29,866 bases of DNA from JBBEBE01 sp051746765. GTDB taxonomy: Bacteria > Bacteroidota > Rhodothermia > Balneolales > Balneolaceae. The number at the start of each line of letters is the position of its first letter. Position 1 is the stretch's first letter. The position numbers and the translations under genes were made by a program. The notes under the pieces were generated by a model. The model worked only from the letters and a program-made list of their open reading frames with translations. It ran no database searches and was not told where the DNA came from. This document shows positions 14,622 through 22,327 of this stretch, in pieces. The stretch spans positions 1 through 29,866 of the forward strand of contig JBNJFK010000003.1 in the NCBI GenBank assembly GCA_051746765.1, read 5' to 3'.

Positions 14622-17606
14622 ATGCAAAATATCGAGGAAGCTTTGTTTCGGAATAATCCCGTTCCGATGCTATTACTATCCGGTCAGGACAAAAAAGTGA
14701 CTGAAATTAATTCTGCTTTTAAAGAACGATTTGATTCTGCTAATGAAGTTGTTGGTCGATCGATTTTGGAGATTACAGATCCTATCGCCTCGAGTCTGGC
14801 ATCAACAGAAGTATCAGATGACGTATTCGTACTGTCACTTCCCGAGGATGGGAGCCCGTTAATTGAAATTTCGATAAAGAAACTCGGGTTTGAAAAAGAG
14901 CCTGTCTACCTGGGCATAATTGATGAAAATTGTTCATCAGAAAATATAAAATATGGAATAGATTACTCTATATTTAAATCTATTTTTGATAAATTCAAAG
15001 ATATAATATTAGTTGCTGATGATGATGGAGAGTTCATTCATGTTAATGAAGCGGCTTGTAAAATATTGGAGTACTCAAGAGAAGAATTACTTGGTATGAA
15101 CGTAGGAGATATTACCTATGAGCCAATGGAGATATACAAGGATAAAAAGTGGAACGACTTCCTTTCTACAGGCACGGATGAGGGACAATACCTGCTGCAA
15201 ACAAAAAGCGGGGAAGCCGTTTATACAGAATATAGAGCAATCGCGAATATCAGGCCCGGGCAGCACCTTTCTGTATTGAGAGATGTCAGTGAGATCATAC
15301 GTATTGAGGAGATGCTGGAGGCGAGTGAAGGGCGTTTCAAGCGCTTATTTGAAGCTGCGCCGGATGCGATTTTTATTGTCGACCAACAGGGTGTGATATT
15401 GTATAGCAATCCGGAGGCGGAAAAAATGATGGGGTACTCCAAAGAAGAGCTTTGTGGCAGCCCTATTGAAACCCTTGTTCCGGAGTATTTGAGAGAAGGT
15501 CACAAAATTCATTGTCGTCGTTATTCTGAAAATCCTCATAAAAGACCTATGGGGGCTGGTCTGGAATTGAGGGCCGTTCGAAAAGATGGGACACAATTGC
15601 CGGTGGATATTATGCTTGGGCCGCTCAAGGAGAATGGTACTGTTCACACGTTGGCCGTGGTTCGTGACATCTCTGATTTTCAAGAGGCTCAGGAAAAGAT
15701 TAAAAGAGAACAATCATTTACCAGACTACTCCATGGCTTGACTGAAATCGCAAATGAGGCTCACGACATGGATGAAGCTTTGGATAAAAGTATTCAAAAG
15801 ATTTGTGAGTTTATGGACTGGCCGGTCGGTCATGCATACAAACCGGCAAACGACGGTACCGGAGAATTTTATCCGGCAGATCATTGGTATTTAAGAGATC
15901 CGGAGAGATTTAAGGGTTTCCGAAATTTTACCATGGGTATACGATTTTCACCCGGTAAAGGAATGGTCGGTGAGGTCATGGAAACTGGACGACCCAAATG
16001 GGTAACGAATGCTCATGAGGATCCCGATTTTGTTCGACGTCTGCCGGATATTGATCTTAATATCAGAGCTTGTTTTGCTTTCCCAATTCTTGTCGAAGAA
16101 AAAGTGGTGGGAATACTGGAATTCTTTTCTTCCAACAAGTTAGAAGAAGATGCTCTTCTGTTAGAGAGAATGGCGACAATTGGTCATCAGTTGGGTCGTG
16201 TATATGAGCGTCACAATACTGAGAAAGAGTTAAAACGAAGTGAGGAAAAATTTAAACGTCTATTTGATACCTCGTTTGACGCCATATTGATCATTGGAAA
16301 AGAAAAATTGATAGATTGTAACAGGCGCGCCGAAGAGTTGTTTGAATGCTCTTGCAAGGAGTTGAAAAACTATTCACTGTCTTCTTTTTTTCCTTCACGA
16401 CAGCCCTCAGGGATATTATCAGATGCTACCGGTACTGAAAAAGTCAAGAACGCATTCCACGGATATAATCAATTTTTTGAGTGGCAGTTTCAGCGACAGA
16501 ACGGTACCTGTTTTGATGCGGAAGTAAGTTTAATCCATGTACCACTTTATGGGGAAAATTATGTGCAGGCTGTTATTCGAGATATCACCGATCGTAATGA
16601 ACAGAACCGGCTTCTCAAGAAAAACATGAAGCTATTTAGCGAATTGTTTGAAAATGCTCCTGCAGGTTTAGTTCTGTTATCTGAGGATTATTCGGTTATA
16701 GAAACAAACAAAAGCTTTAAAAAAATATTTGGTTATTCGTTATCAGAGATAAAGGGGAAAAATATTGATCAAGTATTATCCCCAAATGAAGTACCAGACG
16801 AAGATAATAGTATCAGAACTCAAGCAAGGATAGATGTTTCCTTCCAAAATGAAACGGTTCGGAAACACAAGGATGGATCTGAAGTTCCAGTACTGATTGC
16901 AACAGTTCCCGTTGAACTAGAAGATGAGATCGTAGAGTATTTTGGTATTTTTGTCGATATATCCCAGCGAAAAGAAGTAGAACGGCAGCTGGAAGAACGA
17001 CTGGAAGAGAAGAAAGTTCTGCTCGCCGAAATTCACCACCGCGTAAAAAACAATCTGGCCATTATTTCCGGTCTTCTTGAACTACAGAAAGGGACTACCG
17101 TTCATAAGGAGGTCTACCGTAGTTTAAAGGATAGCCAAACACGTATCAAAAGCATGGCGCTGATCCATGAACAGCTTTATCAGCTGGACATGTTTTCAAA
17201 CCTTCAGTTCGACGAGTATGTGCAAAGCTTGGGAAAAATGATCTCCTCGAGTTTTATTGACGACTCCAAGCATATTTCAATTTCATATGATACGCAGCCA
17301 ATTGAACTCGAAATGGATCAAGCAATCTCTTGCGGGTTGTTGTTGAGTGAACTACTGACAAACGCTTTTAAACACGCATTTCCGGGCAGCGATGAAGGTA
17401 GCATCCATATTTCATTACATGAGTCAGATGGGCTTGTCACATTAAATGTGAAAGATAACGGTATTGGAATACCAGAAGATATTCGGGAAAACAGCAGTGG
17501 TTCACTCGGGATAGAATTAATTCACATTCTTGCTCAGCAACTAGGAGGAGAGCTTGAAATAATGGAAGATAGCGGTACTTCTTTTACGTTGAGCTTCGAA
17601 AGGTAG
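14622..17606 (+). CDS. Multi-PAS/GAF HisKA_2-type sensor histidine kinase
   Basis: This 994-residue protein has no membrane segments. It reads as PAS (about 5-100), PAS (115-225), PAS (238-355), GAF (365-530), PAS (542-660), PAS (665-785), HisKA_2 (about 795-875) and HATPase (890-994). PAS blocks share 'LF...PDAI.IVD..G.I...N..AE.M.GYS.EEL.G'. The phospho-acceptor motif is LAEIHHRVKNN (His805/806), typical of HisKA_2/HWE-related kinases. The ATPase has LLTNAFKHAF (Asn914), DNGIGIP and 'SLGIELI'. No receiver domain or response regulator is present. It is AT-rich, unlike flanking genes, and divergent from the S24 repressor. Signals are probably cytoplasmic (redox, light, small molecules) but not identifiable. 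Confidence 0.92.
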   Translation: MQNIEEALFRNNPVPMLLLSGQDKKVTEINSAFKERFDSANEVVGRSILEITDPIASSLASTEVSDDVFVLSLPEDGSPLIEISIKKLGFEKEPVYLGIIDENCSSENIKYGIDYSIFKSIFDKFKDIILVADDDGEFIHVNEAACKILEYSREELLGMNVGDITYEPMEIYKDKKWNDFLSTGTDEGQYLLQTKSGEAVYTEYRAIANIRPGQHLSVLRDVSEIIRIEEMLEASEGRFKRLFEAAPDAIFIVDQQGVILYSNPEAEKMMGYSKEELCGSPIETLVPEYLREGHKIHCRRYSENPHKRPMGAGLELRAVRKDGTQLPVDIMLGPLKENGTVHTLAVVRDISDFQEAQEKIKREQSFTRLLHGLTEIANEAHDMDEALDKSIQKICEFMDWPVGHAYKPANDGTGEFYPADHWYLRDPERFKGFRNFTMGIRFSPGKGMVGEVMETGRPKWVTNAHEDPDFVRRLPDIDLNIRACFAFPILVEEKVVGILEFFSSNKLEEDALLLERMATIGHQLGRVYERHNTEKELKRSEEKFKRLFDTSFDAILIIGKEKLIDCNRRAEELFECSCKELKNYSLSSFFPSRQPSGILSDATGTEKVKNAFHGYNQFFEWQFQRQNGTCFDAEVSLIHVPLYGENYVQAVIRDITDRNEQNRLLKKNMKLFSELFENAPAGLVLLSEDYSVIETNKSFKKIFGYSLSEIKGKNIDQVLSPNEVPDEDNSIRTQARIDVSFQNETVRKHKDGSEVPVLIATVPVELEDEIVEYFGIFVDISQRKEVERQLEERLEEKKVLLAEIHHRVKNNLAIISGLLELQKGTTVHKEVYRSLKDSQTRIKSMALIHEQLYQLDMFSNLQFDEYVQSLGKMISSSFIDDSKHISISYDTQPIELEMDQAISCGLLLSELLTNAFKHAFPGSDEGSIHISLHESDGLVTLNVKDNGIGIPEDIRENSSGSLGIELIHILAQQLGGELEIMEDSGTSFTLSFER

Positions 17607-17641
17607 AGGCTGGAATTAATTTGACTGAATTCTGATTCTGG

Positions 17642-17664
17642 TCAGCTGTCGTGCTTGGCAATGA
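17642..17664. repeat. Right direct repeat (candidate attR) inside Pmp3-like gene end
   Basis: This is the second copy of the 23-bp perfect repeat also found at 13692-13714. Here it forms the last codons and stop of the intact Pmp3/YqaE-like gene on the minus strand. GAATTCTGA at 17627-17635 extends the match to the left at the same spacing as beside the TonB receptor stop. It marks the right boundary of the AT-rich block. Confidence 0.85.
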
Positions 17665-17806
17665 CCCAGACGGCGTGAATAATTCCGGGGAGGAATCCGA
17701 GAAGTGTGAGCAGAATGTTGAGCCAGAATGCTCCCTTGATACCGACCGTCAAAAATACGCCCAGTGGAGGCAGAAGAATCGCAATAATGATTCGGAGAAT
17801 GCTCAT
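17642..17806 (-). CDS. Pmp3/YqaE (UPF0057) family small membrane protein
   Basis: The 54-residue peptide starts MSILRIIIAILLPPLGVFLT and continues 'GIKGAFWLNILLTLLGFLPGIIHAVWVIAKHDS'. It has two hydrophobic helices and the 'LPP.GVFL..G....F..NI.LT.LG..PG..HA.W.I' pattern that defines the Pmp3/YqaE family of stress-associated membrane peptides. Start chosen at 17806, where the ATG overlaps the stop of the alkyltransferase gene as ATGA, so translation is coupled. A longer upstream frame (to 18010) overlaps that gene and is not used. The last 23 bases are duplicated at 13692, on the far side of the AT-rich block. The exact role is unknown; homologues affect membrane potential and salt tolerance. 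Confidence 0.88.
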   Translation of the reverse strand: MSILRIIIAILLPPLGVFLTVGIKGAFWLNILLTLLGFLPGIIHAVWVIAKHDS

Positions 17807-18435
17807 GAATGTCCCGCAGTCTTGAGTTTTGAGTGACCTTCCCACGTTAACAGGGCTATTTTCCGATGACGTCCCCCTCCATAATTTCCTACTCGTCCGG
17901 TCGAGGGAAGAACCCGGTGACAAGGGACCAGGAGTACAATTGGATTGCTCCCCACAGCAGAACCGACAGCACGACAGGCGTTGGGTCGGCCGATTCGTTT
18001 GGCGATCCATCCATAGGTCCGCGTTTCACCCCAGGGGATCTCCAACAATGTTCGCCAGACATCCAACTGGAACGGCGTGCCATTCATTACGAGTGGGACG
18101 GAAGTCGAAGATGCAGGTTCGTTCTCTATACCGGATGGAACCCAAGTTGTGGACTGAGGGATCAGTTTGCTCTCCGGATGAGCCCGTTGCCAGAGGTCAA
18201 GATCGTTTCGAGCCGACTCGGTGAAGCTGGCGGCTACAATTCCCTCTTGTGATTCCAAAATAAGTAATTCACCTGCTGCTGTCTGTTCGAGGGACCAGTG
18301 AAACGTCTTTGGTTCCATTCGAGAACCGGAGGGTTCTTTCCATACCATTCCAAGGCCTGGCCAGGCTCGGGTAGATGGTGTTTCTGCTCGGAATGTGGAT
18401 TGATTCACGGGGCCTCTGACGTTTGGGGTGTCCAT
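17803..18435 (-). CDS. ogt: Methylated-DNA--protein-cysteine S-methyltransferase
   Basis: The 210-residue protein repairs O6-alkylguanine by transferring the alkyl group to its own cysteine. The C-terminal domain has 'PFQLDVWRTLLEIPWGETRTYGWIAKRIGRP.ACRAVGSAVGSNPI', the active site 'VPCHRV' (Cys172) and 'G.VGNYGGG..RK..LL..EG', which are all diagnostic. The N-terminal part (about 40-100) is the less conserved Ogt-like domain, preceded by an unusual 40-residue extension. The start at 18435 is preferred because GGAG lies six bases upstream; another ATG at 18459 is in frame. Its stop overlaps the Pmp3-like start by four bases. It is divergent from the alpha/beta hydrolase at 18592. Confidence 0.92.
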   Translation of the reverse strand: MDTPNVRGPVNQSTFRAETPSTRAWPGLGMVWKEPSGSRMEPKTFHWSLEQTAAGELLILESQEGIVAASFTESARNDLDLWQRAHPESKLIPQSTTWVPSGIENEPASSTSVPLVMNGTPFQLDVWRTLLEIPWGETRTYGWIAKRIGRPNACRAVGSAVGSNPIVLLVPCHRVLPSTGRVGNYGGGRHRKIALLTWEGHSKLKTAGHS

Positions 18436-18591
18436 TGTATACTCCATCAGAATAATCAATTCAACGGCACCATGCCACGCTGGATCCCAGCTCCCCGCGT
18501 TGGTCGAACTCCTTGTCTGGCCGAAGAGTCGGGTTGCAGACAGAGAGAGAAAGAAGTATTCTCTGAAGAAACGGGAATCGAATTAACTCTC

Positions 18592-19797
18592 ATGAAACGC
18601 AACAGAAAACGAAATCTCTGTCGATTCTTCATCGGTTTGGTTGCAGTGGCAATGATTTCTTGCAGTAATCCGGGAGAGCCGGTTCCCATGAGCGAGCGGG
18701 GACAGGAGCTTTGGAGCGAATTGGAACCCTATTTCGAACCCCCAGATACGTTTGCAGGGGAGTTCGGTGATTACCCCGACCTACTGGAGTTTGAGGATGG
18801 ACAGCGTGTCGAGACGGCTGCAGATTGGCAGGAGCGCCGAGAGGAGATTCGTTCCACATGGCATCGAATGATGGGGGCCTGGCCGGAGTTGATCACCGAT
18901 CCGGAAGTAGAAATCCTGGGTCGTGAACAGCTGGAAGGAATGGAATTGCTCCGAATCCGTTTTGGATGGACACCGTATGAAGAGACGGAAGGGTATTTAT
19001 TGATTCCCGAGGGAGAGGAGCCGAAGCCGGCTGTGATCGTCGGATATTACGAGCCGGAAACAGCCATTGGTTTGGGGCAAAGTCCGCACCGGGACTTTGC
19101 CCTGCAGCTGGCAGAGCGCGGGTTTGTGACGCTCTCTATCGGCACGACGGAGGGAACGGAGAACGAAACGTATACAATCTACCATCCCGATATCGCAAAT
19201 ACCCAGGTAGAACCACTGTCCATGCTCGCCTATGCTGCAGTCACTGGATGGCACCTTTTGGCCAATCGACCGGAAGTGGATTCCACTCGTATCGGTATTA
19301 CTGGACACTCTTATGGTGGGAAATGGGCCATGTTCGCTTCCACTCTGTTTGACGGTTTTGCGGCAGCTGCCTGGTCCGACCCCGGAATCGTATTTGACGA
19401 GTCGGTTCTAAACAACAACTATTGGGAACCTTGGTATCTGGGTTATCACCCCAAGCCCTGGAGAGATCGAGGTCCCATCACCGAGGAGAATCCGGCCTAC
19501 GGTCTCTACCCGGAATTGCGGGAGCAGGGGCACGATTTGACCGAGTTGCATGCACTCATGGCACCCCGTCCGTTTCTCGTATCCGGTGGGTCTGCGGATA
19601 CACCGGACCGGTGGGTGGCTCTGAACCACACAATCGCGATCAATCGATTGTTGGGCTACGAGGGCCGTGTCGGAATGAGTAATCGTCCGGACCACTCTCC
19701 CAATGAAGATTCCAACCAAATTTTGGTGGATTTCTTTGACTACTTCCTGATGGAGGAGGGCGTTCGACGCATGCATCCACCCGAGTTGAATCCGTAG
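18592..19797 (+). CDS. Lipoprotein alpha/beta hydrolase (acetylxylan-esterase/dienelactone-hydrolase-like)
   Basis: The 401-residue protein has a hydrophobic leader ending AMISC (Cys24), a lipobox. The hydrolase domain has 'GYLLIPEGEEPKPAVIVGYYE', nucleophile elbow GHSYGG (Ser240), 'SDPGIVFDE', 'APRPFLVSGGSADTPDRW' (likely acid region near Asp335) and 'NRPDHSPN' (His368). This catalytic order fits esterases or peptidases of the prolyl-oligopeptidase/acetylxylan-esterase group. Carbohydrate-ester cleavage is the most plausible role next to sugar-oxidising genes, but it is not proven. The in-frame upstream sequence (from 18298) overlaps the divergent alkyltransferase gene and lacks a signal, so the ATG at 18592 is chosen. 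An FAD oxidoreductase follows 68 bases downstream. Confidence 0.83.
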   Translation: MKRNRKRNLCRFFIGLVAVAMISCSNPGEPVPMSERGQELWSELEPYFEPPDTFAGEFGDYPDLLEFEDGQRVETAADWQERREEIRSTWHRMMGAWPELITDPEVEILGREQLEGMELLRIRFGWTPYEETEGYLLIPEGEEPKPAVIVGYYEPETAIGLGQSPHRDFALQLAERGFVTLSIGTTEGTENETYTIYHPDIANTQVEPLSMLAYAAVTGWHLLANRPEVDSTRIGITGHSYGGKWAMFASTLFDGFAAAAWSDPGIVFDESVLNNNYWEPWYLGYHPKPWRDRGPITEENPAYGLYPELREQGHDLTELHALMAPRPFLVSGGSADTPDRWVALNHTIAINRLLGYEGRVGMSNRPDHSPNEDSNQILVDFFDYFLMEEGVRRMHPPELNP

Positions 19798-19865
19798 TGG
19801 ATCGCTGACGCCGCTTCAAGGCCTTTCCGGGAAGGAGAGTATTAAACAATCAAATTCAATTCTGT

Positions 19866-21641
19866 ATGAACCGACGTAAATTTCTTCGAGGCGCCGTTGC
19901 CATCAGTGGAGGCCTGCTTCTCCCGGCTTCCCTGATCTCTTGTCGGGGTGAACGCGCAAGTCATCAATACGACATCATCGTCTACGGTGGGACATCGGGA
20001 GGGGTGATTGCCGCTGTAACAGCAGCTCGTCAGGGAAAATCGGTCCTCCTGATAGAGCCAACTTCTCATCTGGGAGGGTTGACAACCGGTGGGCTGGGCC
20101 GAACCGACATCGGAATCGAAGGCGCCATCGGCGGGGCTTCGTTGGAGTTCTACAGCCGGGTTCGCGAAACCTACGCGTCGCAGGATCGGTGGGTTCATGA
20201 AACCCCGGAGGCGTACGCAGAGAAGGAGCCGACACTTTTTCCTCCGGACAGCGACGGGATGTTTGGTTTCGAGCCTTCGGTCGCATTGGAGATCTATCAC
20301 ACCATGCTGGAGGAAGCCGGTGTCGAGCTGGTAATGCAGGATCGGTTGCGACTCGATTCACAAGGGGTCGAGAAGCGAAGAGATCGAATCGTCTCGATTC
20401 TTACGGAAGCTGGAAATCGGTATCGGGGATCCATCTTTATCGACGCAACCTACGAAGGGGACCTGTTGGCAATGGCCGGAGCCAGTTATCATGTGGGACG
20501 AGAATCCAACGATACCTACGATGAAACCTTGAATGGTGTGCAGACGGTGGTCACTCGGAACCACATTTTTCCCGGGTTTGTAGATCCATACCAGGAACCC
20601 GGAGATCCTTCCAGCGGACTTCTTCCGGGGGTTCACGGGGAAGATCCCGGGGTCGACGGGGAAGGAGACCACCGGGTTCAGGCCTACTGCTATCGACTCT
20701 GTTTGAGTGATGTTCCCGAAAACCAGATCCCATTCGAAAAGCCGGATGGATACCAGGAAATCGACTACGAACTGATGTTTCGAAATTACGAAGCGGGTGA
20801 AAACCGGATTCCCTGGCTTCCCGGCGACATGCCCAACCGGAAAACGGACACAAACAATCGGTGGGGGTTCAGTACCAACATGATTGGTGTCAATTACGAC
20901 TATCCGGACGGATCCTATGCTCGACGTGAAGAGATTTTGGAGCTTCAGGAGCACCATCAACGGGGGTTGATGTGGACGTTGGCCAATCACGAGCGCATAC
21001 CGGACCCGATACGCTCCGAAGTCGCCCGGTGGGGTTTGGCCGCCGACGAATTTACTGACAATGACGGGTGGCCATCGCAAATCTATGTACGTGAGGCGAG
21101 ACGTTTAATCGGAGAGTATGTGATGACGGAGAATGACTGTCGTCGACTTCGCTTGCCGGAAGATCCGGTCGGGCTCGGATCGTATCAGATGGATTCTCAC
21201 AACGTCCAGCGATATGTGACCGATATGGGCTGTGTGCAGAATGAAGGGAATATTGAAGTATCCCCCAGGGGACCGTATCCGATCTCGTACCGGGCGCTGC
21301 TTCCAAAACGAAACGAATGCAGCAACTTGTTGGTGAGTTCGGCCATCTCTTCGTCCCATATTTCTTTCGGTTCCATACGAATGGAGCCGGTTTTCATGAT
21401 GCTGGGTCAGTCGGCGGCCGTTGCCGCTTCGCTTTCGATCGACAGTGGTCAGGCGATCCACGATCTCGCCTACAGCAGACTTCAAGCGGCACTGGAAGCG
21501 GAAGGGCAGATACTGGATGTAGATTTGGATCGATATCCCGCAGCATACCCGCCGGAGGAGCCCCAAACCGAACGTATCCGTCTGGGAAATGAACCGCGCC
21601 CGGATTGTGAATGTTTGGTGACGGCTGACGGCCCCGAATAA
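19866..21641 (+). CDS. Tat-exported FAD-dependent oxidoreductase
   Basis: The 591-residue protein begins MNRRKFLRGAVAISGG, a clear twin-arginine signal, and the leader ends with a lipobox-like LISC (Cys26). The dinucleotide-binding segment 'YDIIVYGGTSGGVIAAVTAARQGKSVLLIE' (about 35-64) and 'LGGLTTGGLG' identify the FAD_oxidored group, seen in sugar-degrading Bacteroidota and Planctomycetota near polysaccharide genes. 'FIDATYEGDLLAMAGASYHVGRES' and a C-terminal 'LLVSSAISSSHISFGSIRMEPVFMMLGQSAAVAA' match the same family. The substrate is unknown; oxidation of a sugar or related alcohol is an inference. It is probably co-transcribed with the upstream hydrolase. Confidence 0.9.
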   Translation: MNRRKFLRGAVAISGGLLLPASLISCRGERASHQYDIIVYGGTSGGVIAAVTAARQGKSVLLIEPTSHLGGLTTGGLGRTDIGIEGAIGGASLEFYSRVRETYASQDRWVHETPEAYAEKEPTLFPPDSDGMFGFEPSVALEIYHTMLEEAGVELVMQDRLRLDSQGVEKRRDRIVSILTEAGNRYRGSIFIDATYEGDLLAMAGASYHVGRESNDTYDETLNGVQTVVTRNHIFPGFVDPYQEPGDPSSGLLPGVHGEDPGVDGEGDHRVQAYCYRLCLSDVPENQIPFEKPDGYQEIDYELMFRNYEAGENRIPWLPGDMPNRKTDTNNRWGFSTNMIGVNYDYPDGSYARREEILELQEHHQRGLMWTLANHERIPDPIRSEVARWGLAADEFTDNDGWPSQIYVREARRLIGEYVMTENDCRRLRLPEDPVGLGSYQMDSHNVQRYVTDMGCVQNEGNIEVSPRGPYPISYRALLPKRNECSNLLVSSAISSSHISFGSIRMEPVFMMLGQSAAVAASLSIDSGQAIHDLAYSRLQAALEAEGQILDVDLDRYPAAYPPEEPQTERIRLGNEPRPDCECLVTADGPE

Positions 21642-21674
21642 ACAGGACCGCCCGGCCATCCCAAGGTCGATTCT

Positions 21675-22061
21675 TCAGATGGCCTCAATGGCCTCCTTCA
21701 TCATGGATCGAACGGTCGTGGCGACCTCGCCGAGTTTGTTATTCTCAATCGCCTGCATGGAGGCAATCGGATCTACTCCGGAGACTTCAACGGTTCCATC
21801 TTCATGTTCCTGAACGATGACATTGCAGGGGAGCATGAGTCCGATATGGGGTTCTGCCTGCAGTGCTTTATAGGCATTCGGCGGATTACAGGCGCCCAGA
21901 ATCCGATATTTTCGAAAATCGACATCCAACTTTTTTTTCAGGGTTGCCTGGATATCAATCTCAGTAAGTACACCGAATCCATGTTCCTTAAGGGTGTTAG
22001 TTACGGCATCGATGGCTTCTTCAAACGTTAGATCCAAAGTTTTGCTAAAGTGGTAGGACAT
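21675..22061 (-). CDS. DUF302 domain protein
   Basis: The 128-residue protein begins MSYHFSKTLDLTFEEAIDAV and continues with 'TLKEHGFGVLTEIDIQATLKKKLDVDFRKYRILGACNPPNAYKAL...IGLMLPCNVIVQEHEDGTVEVSGVDP'. This is the standard DUF302 pattern, including the two conserved cysteines (GACNPP and LPCN). The start at 22061 has an AGAGAGAAG purine run upstream; the frame open to 22235 lacks family similarity before this Met. DUF302 proteins are small and cytoplasmic and often lie near sulfur or redox genes; the biochemical role is not established. It is divergent from the large dehydrogenase lipoprotein at 22328 and convergent with the FAD oxidoreductase. Confidence 0.9.
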   Translation of the reverse strand: MSYHFSKTLDLTFEEAIDAVTNTLKEHGFGVLTEIDIQATLKKKLDVDFRKYRILGACNPPNAYKALQAEPHIGLMLPCNVIVQEHEDGTVEVSGVDPIASMQAIENNKLGEVATTVRSMMKEAIEAI

Positions 22062-22327
22062 GGTCTTCTCTCTTAGTGTAGTTATGAATTGAACTGTTTC
22101 TGCCGTTAACGTTTCCATTCTACCGGTCGTTCCAGCTGGACGACTAGAAGATGGCGAACCTTTAAGGAGGTTCCGGGCAGGGAGATTTTTTTGGCTTGCA
22201 TTCGTATACTCTTGCTGTTGTATCCATCCGGACAAGAAGATTCACCTGTCCCGGAGCTGGCTGGGTTGGGAGATGTATTGCCGATCGAACAGCACTTAAA
22301 TTCATTTTTTTGAGGATTCATCTCTTT

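Larger units (their letters stand above)
13715..17641. mobile_element. Candidate integrated element carrying repressor-kinase pair
   Basis: This block of about 3.9 kb lies between two perfect 23-bp direct repeats (13692-13714 and 17642-17664), one of which is the intact 3' end of a neighbouring gene. That is the usual signature of site-specific integration at a gene end. Base composition changes sharply inside: for example, 14941-15000 has 9 G or C in 60 bases, while flanking genes are near or above half GC. The block holds only an S24 repressor and a multi-PAS kinase, and no integrase or transposase. It may be a remnant, be mobilised in trans, or have arrived by recombination. Seen directly: repeats and composition; mobility is inferred. 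Confidence 0.6.

Noticed and set aside
18298..18591. N-terminal extension of the alpha/beta hydrolase
   Set aside because: Overlaps the divergent alkyltransferase gene and would bury the lipoprotein signal found at 18592.
20358..21080. 240-codon open frame on the minus strand
   Set aside because: Opposite the FAD-dependent oxidoreductase, whose frame carries clear motifs; an antisense shadow.
22062..22327. Upstream extensions of the DUF302 and dehydrogenase genes into their shared intergenic region
   Set aside because: The extended parts overlap each other, lack family similarity, and displace the signal sequence of the dehydrogenase from its N-terminus.
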